Of a DNA stretch of 64,000 nucleotides, positions 15,501 through 27,500 are shown in pieces (position 1 is the stretch's first letter; every line of letters starts with the position of its first letter). Location: assembly GCA_903813345.2 (NCBI GenBank), contig CAIIXF020000004.1, forward strand, positions 14,701,196 to 14,765,195, read 5' to 3'. The notes below the pieces were generated by a model. The model made no database searches and was not told the origin of the DNA. It saw only the letters and a list, made by a program, of their open reading frames with translations. The DNA is from Owenia fusiformis. Lineage: Eukaryota > Annelida > Polychaeta > Sabellida > Oweniidae. The position numbers were made by a program, and so were the translations under genes.

Positions 15501-18500
15501 TCGCGGAAAAATGGTTTCGGTGGATCCAAAACTTGCATCAATGGAAAGAATAGTAAAGAGGTTAAACTCAATAATGGCCCCAAGAAAATTCTTAATAATA
15601 AATAACGCCGTTATTGAGTTTAACGACGTTGAACTACATCTGTCCATACTAATAGTTTACATTTCAGTTTACTTTATAGTTTACACCATTGCTCATAGAT
15701 TGAATTTTTTCCAATTTACCATTGATTTCCTTCGTTTTTTAATGCCCTCTCAAATCTTAATGAATGGAGAATTTTCAAATATTTTTTAAAAGACCAGTCA
15801 GGAAAAAAAACTAAATACATTTGTAATTAACTATATTTTTCATTTCCCAGGAATCCATCAGAATCAATTGAAATCTTGAAGAATATTCAGGTAAAATAGC
15901 GTATTCTTCAGCTTAATAAAGGTTTCCTAGAAAACGTTTGTTAACTGGACATTTTAAAACAATCACCCTTACATATTTTCATGCAATTAAAACTTTTATA
16001 ATTCTTATAATAATAAAAACAATATACTGATTTTTGTAAAATGTCCAGTATTCCATATTTTTGACCAACAGTTTATTCTTAGTTTTTCCACTCTAAAATT
16101 CAAACAGGACCTAATGACATTTTTTGCATGTTTGCAAATATGTTATTTTCCAATGAATGTAATTATGTAAACAATCAAATATTGAATTAACAACCTTACA
16201 ATATTGAGAAATGAGATAATTATTCAAATATTAACTTTGGCATTGATTCAACTACAATCACATTATTTTAACATTCAGATGTATTGATTTTAATTCTACC
16301 AACATGGACGCCATCTATAAATGAGTATGAGATTTAGCTTACACATTTCTGTGTCATAAATATGAAATCTCTGAATAGTAAAGGCGAATATACATTTATT
16401 GTTTTATGGCAATTTAAAGATGGGAGTTCTTTCTCTTTTTATAAAGCACAATAAAAAATATTAGGATTCTTATGAGATTTCTTTATTGATTTGAACTTGT
16501 TGTAGTGAGTACCCATAGCAATATGACCACTTCAAGTCAGTTTTACTGTATTGACCTTCAGTAAAACTTTCTTATCTGAACACCATTGGGACCAGCCAAG
16601 TATTCCAATTGGCAAGTGTTCACATTTCAAGGCATTTCTGAACATGGACGTCTATGCCAGATTTAAAAATGTGACCAAAAACCTGCTCCTATTTAGATAT
16701 ATGTTCAGATTAGGCAGGTGTTTGGATATACATGTTTTACTGTAGTTGAAATATGTTTATTGTTAGTACTGCACTAATAAGTCTCACCTGATGATAATGT
16801 GTTTCACAGTAGGCAAGTCCCTTCTTCTCATAGTGCCGGTGCCCAAGGAAAGGTTTCTCACACTTAGCACACACGAAATGCTGAAAAATAATTAAGATTA
16901 AAGATTCATTGTTTCTGTGACTATTTATTGGATTTGTGAACTAGCAAAGCAGCACACATGTGTATATATATTTCACATAACTCACAAAATATCTGTAGGC
17001 CTATCATTTGTATTCATTTGTAAAAGTAACATAATAACGTTGACTTTTCCCAGTTGGCATTTTGTTGTGAAACTCCCATTTTGACATGTTATCATCTTTG
17101 ATGACCTTTTTGAAAAGACAACCTTGTGGACAAATCATTAATTTTACCTCTCAAAAGCAGAGACAAGTGGTTTACAGTTGCTATTTTTAGGAAAGATCAC
17201 AGAGAGGGGGACAATTCAACTATTAACTGTAAAACAAATGGGACAAGCCCATACTGACCTCTACATGCCAAGCTTTCCCCAGGGCATGTACAACTCTCTC
17301 CTCTATTGGACGTCTACAAGCACCACATATAGGTATCCCCATCTTGTCATGGCAACGCAGACAATACAGCTCCCCACGTACCTCTCGAGCCTCAGAGTTT
17401 AACTCAACACTATGAAAGCAAAGAGAAAAGTGTTCAGATGCTACATCAAATTGGTGAGGCATATTTAAATCATTGAGGCAAATATCATCCTCTGATCACA
17501 GGGCTTCAAAATCCAGAATATATTCTTCTTTTTACCCCCTGCGATAAGCAGTTAGCATTTCCCCGATTAAGAACTCGCAATCTGATTAGCTGTCGCAACA
17601 CTGCGACAGAAATCATGTATAAGTCATTGCGCAAAATTAGATCATGTGATTCAGTTTAATCAAGCGCTTCCAAATTGGTTATAGCAGGGAGAAGGAGGTA
17701 CGGATCCTGGATACTTGCTTACAGGAGGATGGACAAAGATAAAACAAAAATTTAAAAATTGGCAAGGGTAGTGCCTCATAAATCGAAACAAGGTCAATGT
17801 AAAACAAACCAATTCATAGATAGTAACACAGATTTAATACTATTTTGCGAACCATAAGAAAGAGAAAGAACAAAGGTAGGTTTTCTCTTTTATAAAGTTG
17901 TTCTTACTACAAGGCAGTGCTTCTGCTATGAAAATGCGATAAAAACGCTTCCATCTTACCTGCACTCATGGCAGTTGTAATGATAGGGGTGATATGCCTC
18001 TCCTTTATATTTGATATGTCCTTCCTCAATAATTGAGCTGCAATGTAAGATTATTATGTGTTAACATTACATGCTCTGTTTTATAACACTTTTGTAACAC
18101 ATAGAACTTTCTTTTTGGTACTTTAGGATACAGGATACATATGTATGTACTGACACTTATATGTACTTACTGACACTTATATGTACTTACTGACACTTAT
18201 ATGTACTTACTGACACTTATATGTACTTACTGACACTTATGGCAGACATATTTTCCTGTCCCTGATGCTTTCTCCTTTGCATTACATTCTCTACACAATG
18301 CCCTGAAATTCACAAAACATATATATAGCATGTTAGTGGCATTTCTGTAATTAAAATAACACACAGACGATGTATCTATATTCTAAAACCCCAAAAATTA
18401 ATAGATATGACTATATGTTGTATAAAAAGAGATTTAAATAATATTGTGGCACAGAGATAAATAAAAAAGAAAAAAATCTTGGGCATGACAATGGATCAGT

Positions 18501-21500
18501 TATTTTTGGCACCTACCCCATCCTAATAGAAAGGTAAGACTATTTTCTTGAAAAATATTCCTTGAAATCCCAAATTTCAGTCTCTAAAGTCTTTGAAAGT
18601 CAGTTTAAGCTATTTCCAGAGTATTTCAGTTGTAAACTATTGGTGAGTTACATACTCTGTTAATTGAACCTCATTAAGTTCTACAATCAGAGTAGAAATT
18701 ACTTCTTAAAGTGCAAATTGTTTGAGGAGTTCAGGATTTCTTTCTATGGTGATTCCAGCGAGAGGAAGTTTGTCTTGAAGATAGAGGAAAGCCATGCCTA
18801 AACAATGTTTATGGAAATTGTCATATTGACATCATATTGACATCTGTAGTCTAATGGGTTGTTTTTCATGATTCAGCGATACAAACAGAGGAAATATTTG
18901 GACATCCTACTCCATAAACTCATTCGCTACGAAGAATGTGAGATGACATCATAAAGCACATACGTTGACTACGAAGGATGTAGTGTTTCCTAATAGAGGT
19001 CTATCTCTAATCAAACCACACAGTCTTGCAGCGATTGCATGGTTCATGCTCCAAGTGAGTCACACAGAAGATGATACATGGATACACAAACTACTCAGTC
19101 TCACTCAGGACCCCAAAACACCTAAGTGGTGGGACACACAACTTATTAAGAGTGACAGTGACAGTAGACATTTGAGAGATTTGATGAAGGTAATCAGGAA
19201 GTTGACAGTTGGTTGAGAAGAATCAGGTCTGTCAGTTCTGTTGGGTGTAAGAGTCCAATCACATTAGAATGGCACGACGGAGAAGGCACTTTAAAGACCT
19301 CATACCCCTGATGATGCCAAAAACAAACAAACATTGATGTCACTGTGCCATCCACTTTTATCTATATCTATTTATATGATGATGTATTCCATCATTCCAT
19401 TCCTGTAAAATTGTCTACAACACTCAGAGAGTAGTTATTCCTACAAGTCTCTGGCCCTCAGGGATCTAGTGTTTCTTACCTGCCAGCGTTCTTCACAAAA
19501 CCAGCATCTGCCAATTGACCACTGCAGAGTTGACATCTAAAGCAGTCGGGGTGCCAGTTATTGTTCATTGCCTTGATAACACGACCAACAACAAACTCAC
19601 CTAAAACACATGTAAATCAAAGTGAAACACATGTTAATTACAAGTAAAACCAGCATCTGCCAGTTGACCACTGCAGAGTTGACATCTAAAGCAGTCAGGG
19701 TGCCAGTTATTGTTCATTGCCTTGATAACACGACCAACAACAAACTCACCTAAAACACATGTAAATTAAAGTAAAACACATGTTAATTACAATTTAAACC
19801 AGCATCTGCCAATTGACCACTGCAGAGTTGACATCTAAAGCAGTCAGGGTGACAGTTATTGTTCATTGCCTTGATAACACGACCAACGACAAACTCACCT
19901 AAAACACATGTAAATCAAAGTAAAACACATGTAAATGAAAGTAAAACACATGTTAATTACAAGTAAAACCAGCATCTGCCAATTGACCAGTACAGAGTTG
20001 ACATCTAAAGCAGTCAGGGTGCCAGTTATTGTACGTTGCCTTGATAACACGACCAACAACAAACTCACCTAAAGCACATGTAAATGAAAGTAAAACACAT
20101 GTTAATTACAAGTAAAACCAGCATCTGCCAATTGACCAGTACAGAGTTGACATCTAAAGCAGTCAGGGTGCCAGTTATTGTACGTTGCCTTGATAACACG
20201 ACCAACAACAAACTCACCTAAAGCACATGTAAATGAAAGTAAAACACATGTTAATTACAAGTAAAACCAGCATCTGCCAATTGACCACTGCAGAGTTGAC
20301 ATCTAAAGCAGTCAGGGTGCCAGTTATTGTCCATTGCCTTGATAACACGACCAACAACAAACTCACCTAAAACACATGTAAATTCATGTAAAATATATGT
20401 AAACCAACATAAAACACACACTACTTGAATAACAATGTGTAAACATGCGAACATGATAATTTAAGTGGATTTTAGAGTCATATCTTTGACCATGAGGAAA
20501 AATAAAGATATATTGTACTTACCACATTTGCCACAGCAAGGTGCAAATAGCACGTGGAAGTCATGTTCACAGTACTTGCGACCCTCAAACTGAAAAAAAA
20601 ACAAAAAATGAATATGAAAATCACTGTATATGGTTGATTCATATGATTTATGGGGGTTTGTTTCGATTGTGTAGTTTTCCAAATGTAAAGTTTTCTGAAA
20701 GTGCAGATTCTACAAATGAGAAAACTGATTCCACTAAATTCTGTGAGCTGTTTTGTAGTTTTAGATGAAAATAACAAATATGACAAAATTGTGAAAGTTA
20801 TTTGATTAGTCACAGAAATACTGGAAGATTGAGAGGATATTGATCAAAACTCAAGATTCTGTGAATCTGTGCGCCAAGCCAAATTTTGTGTGCGCCTTGA
20901 GAAAATGAAAAACTGGGATATTTAGCCTCACATTGGTTTAAAACATATGGTACTATTCTACTGTAATGCAAGTGCATGTATTGAAATATACTTTGAAAAA
21001 CTGAACTTCGCGAATACAAGGTACCAATAGATCTCTTACCTCATAAAAGAGTCCCTCTGGAAAAGGCTGGAAGCACTGGGCACAGCTGAAATATAAAGAA
21101 TACAATTCTTTAGCTATTACGACTCATATAGATGGCAGTGCTTGCTATATTTCACTTCCTGTCCCATTTTTTTGTGTGAATATATTACACTTTTATCAAT
21201 ACTCATTAAAGACCAATATTATTTTTTTCTTTTTTTTTTTTCTCGCATGTCCATCTTTGAGATTTTTGATGCAATGTGTACATATTTCCAATGCTTTCTA
21301 TTGACAATTTTCAAGACTATTGGAAGACACATCCAAAGATATCAGCCTTGATTCAAGCCTGTAACCCCCACCACTGGATAAAACGCAAGCCAGAAGTGTC
21401 AGTGATCTCCCCAGCATTAAAGCAAGTGGGCGCAGCACCCACCTGAGATTTTGAAAATAGGCTTGCACCCACCTGAAAATCCATTTGCACCCACTTGAGA

Positions 21501-24500
21501 ATGAGAAAAATCATGAAAAATTGGCATATTTTGACCAATTTTGGTCTGAATTGTGAAAATGAAATTTTGCACCAGCTTGAGAAAAATCCTACGGAGATCA
21601 TGGAGTGCACTTGGGTAGTATGTTTTATGTGAAAGAGGGAGGATATAATACAGAGAATTGCTAAATGAACATCGCATTCATTACATATGATAAGAATTCA
21701 ATATATGCGAGGGGCATTTGAAAACTTTGTTTCTTTTTGTTCTTAAAATATCAGGAATGCTCAGAACAAGGCAAAATTTGCAGGATGTAACTTTTCAAAT
21801 TCCCCTTGTATTATACTACCATCATTTTACATGCTTTTAATTGCCTCTATTTTTCATTTTTTAATAAAACTCTTTGAGCCCTCTGCTAAGTCACTATCTG
21901 TAATACATGTACATGTAAGCGTAAAATATCTATTGACATATAAGCTAGAAATAAACTACAAAATATTTTCAGAATAACAGGTAATGATTTTAAATCATAA
22001 TTTTGAGATATCTGGTAGAAATATCATTTCATGGGGGAGGGGGGTCAATACAGGACCTTGAAGCTAGACTGAGATAGCATGTACTTACACATATTGATTT
22101 TGAAAACCAACAAATAAGTATTTATACATATTATATATGACTTCCTCATTTTTGGAGTATCTTGCACAGAGAAATACATTCCATTAAACAAACTTGAAGT
22201 TGGGACTGAAATCAAATATTTACACAGAGATTAATAATCAATTTTTTACTATTGACATTCCTGACTCAAATGGCATGTACCAGGGTAAATATACCAAAAT
22301 AGGTCTTGCTATTTTCCACCATTTCTCTCTTACACTAGAATGAAAACTCAAATTTTCTTGCATTTCTATACAATTTAGAGTGTTAACTACATGCCTGAGT
22401 ATTTCAATCCTTGCTAATTTCATTCTTTTTCACTGTAATTTGCATTTCAAAACATGACCATTTGGAGATTTTTTCGAGGATTGTTTCCTACATTGTTGAC
22501 TTTAATCGTAACTGTCATATCTGACTTGAGTTGATATATCGCTTGGCAAATATACTAAAATACTAATAGCTGCTGTATTGGATTGAACCTTTCTCTTTTT
22601 ATATCAAAAGTCGAATTGTACAAATACAAATCAACCTCACTTAAAGTGGGGGCAAAGAACAGATATTGTAAAATGTTGGATGTCATTTTCAAAATGTGAC
22701 ATAACACGATAACAAAAAATGACAAAATGTGATGCAAAATGAGACACAATGTGAAGTGTGACATCGTCACATCAATCAGAAATGTGACATAATACAAAAT
22801 TACACATGTAGAGCAAAAAAGAAGCTTGATGCTCAGTTACATTTGATCTATGGTAACCATATAATGGCCACAGCTTCCGAAAATCAAAAGAAATATGCAG
22901 CATAGAATAACGGGACAAACAGTATGTAGATTTTCCATATCCATTTTGTGAAGCTGCAGCCGCTGTATGGCACCATAGACCAAATGTGACTGAGGCTTTA
23001 GTGTGACATCATTCTAAAATGTGACATAACAAAATCACAAAACTACACAATATTATGCAAAACACATGACATCACTCAAAAATGTGACATAATACAATGA
23101 CAACATGAAAGACAATTGAAATACAGGACATATTGTTTTTAACGTTGAGGAAAACCAGGAACCCGTTCAGGATAACGGCAGAATGTTTAATCACAAAAAT
23201 AATTTCATCTTGATTATCAAACCTCTCCAAACCATCACCAACCAATTAATAAGGTTAGGGCAATCACAAGGTCAATTGTTAATTCCACTATTCACCTAAA
23301 GGTGGCACTGACTTACACAAAGCAGGAAGGATGCCATACGTCACCATGAAAGCATACCATTGGTCGGTTTACACATATGACATCATCACAATGTGCACAT
23401 GGCATGCCAGCATTGAAAGCATTCATTTGACCCCTATATAAAACCCGAAGATATATACATATGCACAAAAAGCAGTTAATGAAAATGGATATAAATTTTG
23501 GGTATGTTAGTAATGGTTAATTTACACAAGTTGTGACTGGGGCATAGTGTACTAAAGTAAAACAAATCTGATCACTATTGAGACTAGCATAAAAAATGTT
23601 TGGGTTGTCAAGTGTTTGCATTATCAGGTTTTTAACATGCAGGTTTTTAACATGTATGTAGTTATCTATGGTTGATTAAAAATGGAATGAAGCTTTACTG
23701 AGAAATGTTCAAATTAGAAAAGTGTTCAGATATACAGGTTTTACAATAACATAAACATTGCAGATCCACAGTTAGGTTTCAAGAGTGGGAGGGGGCTATA
23801 ATTTCATGAGAAGGTAACTTTGCTCTAAACTGCCAAAGACACCAAGTTAGGGTATAATCATGAGGTAAACAGGGCTAGAACTACAACTTGCAAAGCAAAG
23901 ACAAGTTTAAAGATGTACTAAATCAAATTTACTTACACAAAGCATTGTGTGTGCCAGATCTCCCCATTCGAGTTGACGATCTTCTCCTGGGGAGTGAATC
24001 CCTCGTTACACCTCGTGCACACAGCGGCACCCAGGGACATGTTTGTACTGCAAATACATAATGAAACATTTGTTATTAAAGAGCTTATTTTATTTCTTCA
24101 TTGGTGTTCTTAAGTTTCATGCAGTGAAAATAGAGTACTATTTCTTAGTCTAAGGCCCAAGTGAGCACCCTGCATTTGTACAGTAAAACCATTGTACAGT
24201 GAACACCTATCGGGTTGCAAAAATGTGTTCTCTGTAGGTAGGTGTTCACTCCAGAGATGGTAATTTATACAGACATTAGCGGAGTATGAGCTTTGAAGGA
24301 GTGTAATGAATAGATGTCTAAGAGAGGTTTAACTGTGCAATCAATAAAATTTCACTATAAAGGTACATAAGCATGTCAAGAATTTTTATGGAATCTTAAT
24401 GATTACGGTGTTCTCCACGAAATTCTCATTTTCACAATTTCATATCAACATTGGTCAAAATATGTTCATTTTTCATGATTTTTCTCATTTTCAAGTGGGT

Positions 24501-27500
24501 ACAAATGGATTTTCAGGTGGCAGCAAGTCTGTTTTTAAAATCTCAGGTGGGTGCTGCGCCCACTTGCTTTATGCTGGGGAAATCACTGGATTATAATCAT
24601 TGATAATCAATGATTTGGGTAATGTTTACATTTCAAGGTGAATATTTACAACTTATCATATACAAGAATATACAATATAGAGTTCAAAATTATCATTTTT
24701 CAATTAAATGAGAGCACTTTTATCAGAATATATGGATCGCACCTGGTATATACAATACATGTACAGGTGTATCAGGGCCGTCAGATGGGGGGGGTGCGAT
24801 GGGTGCGACCGCACCCCCCTTTGTCACCCCCCAAAATAAATTTGAAAAAAAAAATTGAAAAAATTTTTTTTTTGAAAAATATTTTTTTTTGTAATTTTTT
24901 TTTCATTGACTCATACACTTTGAAAGTACCCAGAAAGCACCAAATAGCATCTTAAAATTGCAAAATTTTCTAGGGGTATTGACCACCCCTCACACCCCCC
25001 CACAAAACAATGGAAAAGTTCTAAATTTATTTTAGAGTTTTGTCTCAGACACTAAGTCTTTTAAAGTGCCCAGATATCATCAAATAGCTCCTTGATATAC
25101 CTGTAGTTAGTGTTTCTGGGGGACTTACTCCCCCTCTTGCATCTTGCACTTGCATAACCTCCCCCCCTCTCTGGCGCCCCCCCCTTGACCCCCCCCCCAA
25201 AAAAAAAAATTGTGATTTTCTCAAATTCTTTAATTGACTCATACACTGAAAGTGCCCAGAATGCAAATAGCGTCGTAAAATTGTAAAATTTTCTTGGGGG
25301 AGTGGACCACCCCTCACACCCCAAACAAAACAATGGAAAAGTTCTGAATTTGTTTTATGTATTGTCTCAGACACTTTTAAATTGCCCAGACATCATCAAA
25401 TAGCTCCTTGATAAAGTTAATGATTCTGGAAGACTAACACTTACTTGCCCTCTTGCATCCCCACTCCACCTCCCCCTCTGGCAGCCCCCCTCCCTTAACA
25501 CCCCCCCCCCCAAAAAAAAATTGAGATTTTTCAAATTTTTTTATTGACTCATACCCTTTGAAAGTGCCCAGAAAGCACCAAATAGCATCTTAAAACTGTA
25601 AAATTTTCTTGGGAAATAGGCACTTTTAGGCACAGACACTTTTAAAGTGCCCAAACTTCATCGAAAAACACCTTGATATTGTAAATTTTGATATGGGGGA
25701 CAAACACTTGCTCCCCCTCTGGCACCCCAGCCCCACCTCCCCCTCTGGCACCCCTCCCCCCCCCTTTGACACCCCCAAAATTTGAAAAAAATTGCGATTG
25801 TTTTTTAATTGTTTTATTTACTAATACACTTTAAAAGTGCCCAGAAGCACCAAATATCATCTTTAAATTGTAAAATTTTCTAGGAGAGTTAGCCACCCCT
25901 CACATCCCCCACAAAACAAAATATTCTGAATTTCATGTATTGTCTCAGACATTTTTTAAGTGCCCAGACATCATCAAATAGCACCTTGATATGGTCAATG
26001 TTTCTGGGGGACAACCTCTTGCTCCCCTACTGGCACCCCACCCCACTTCACCTTCTCATCCTCTTTGACACCCCCAAAAGAATTTGAAAAAAATTCACAT
26101 TTTTCTTATTGACTTATAACGCACAGGCGTACCAGATGGCTGCAAATTCGCTCCAAATACAACCAATTTTCAAAAATTTCCCCAGACCCCCCTGAATGCT
26201 CGTTTTTTATTCACTCAACTCTTATTCCCGTGGTGGTGGCGTACTACTTAGAAACTTACACTTTGAAAGTGCCCAGAAAGCACCAAATAGCATCTCAAAA
26301 CTAAAATTTTCTAGGGGGAGTGGACCACTCCTCACACCCCCCACAAAACAATTGCATTTGTTAATTCAAAACCAATATAGGGAGTAACTGACCCCCCCCC
26401 CCTCTGTCTTACGCGATTTGATTTACGCGGCAAAAAAATGACAATTTTATATTCTCTTTAGTAATCTAAAAACCGCACCCCCCTTGGAGAAAAGTGTCTT
26501 ACGGGCCTGTGTATATAGTTCAAAATTGTCATTTTCAATTAAATGTTGAAACAACTTTTCTTAATTTCTTTTTAAAAGCGTTTATTTTTGAATGAGAGAC
26601 CGTATTCAAATGAATGTAGCAAAAAACTGAAGTAGATTTAGGACTATAATGAAAAGGATCAGTGGACTGTTACCCTCAAGGCCAAATTAACATCACCAGA
26701 CAGTGTGTTGTAGAACTTAATGCCTATGTGTTGCACATTGGGCGATACACAGTGGACAATTTATAAGCTTCATACATAAGATACCAGTAGAGGTAAGTAA
26801 ATTTTTTGTAATGGTTTTAAGGTGAATGTAGGTAATTGTGTTAACTTAATAATATCCATGTGTACTTATATGCATATAAGTACATGTGTACTTATATGCA
26901 TGTCTTTTAAAATACTTTTAAACTGTTTGATTCAAGTTTGTGATTCAAATGCTCAGTCTAGAATGATGAAGGGGCGCTAGTTTTTTTAAGCGGTAAAACA
27001 TTTATGTACATTGTGGTATACATGAATGTGCATGCACAGTTTGCATGAATGTGCACAGTTTGCATGAATGTGCATAGTTTGCATGAATGTGCATAGTTTG
27101 CATGAATGTGCATAGTTTGCATGAATGTGCATAGTTTGCATGAATGTGCACAGTTTGCATGAATGTACATAGTTTGCATGAATGTGCATAGTTTGCATGA
27201 ATGTGCATAGTTTGCATGAATGTGCATAGTTTGCATGAATGTGCACAGTTTGCATGAATGTACATAGTTTGCATGAATGTGCATAGTTTGCATGAATGTA
27301 CATAGTTTGCATGAATGTACATATTTTGCATGAATGTACATAGTTTGCATGAATGTACATAGTTTGCTTGAATGTGCATAGTTTGCATCGAGCTGTGCCC
27401 CCCCCCCCCTCCCATATTAAGATACTATAAGTCATTTCTGGGGTATGGTAAGAGATGCTAGTGTCCCGTCAAAGGCTTTGATTGATTCATCAATTCATGT

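Noticed and set aside
15463-15789. 108-residue plus-strand open frame with hydrophobic stretches
   Set aside because: Lies between the two candidate exons in what would be an intron. Composition follows the AT-rich background and no homology is evident.
26958-27435. Three overlapping open frames of about 130-150 residues made of [19 protein letters not shown]-like units
   Set aside because: Products of a 19 bp minisatellite read in all three frames.
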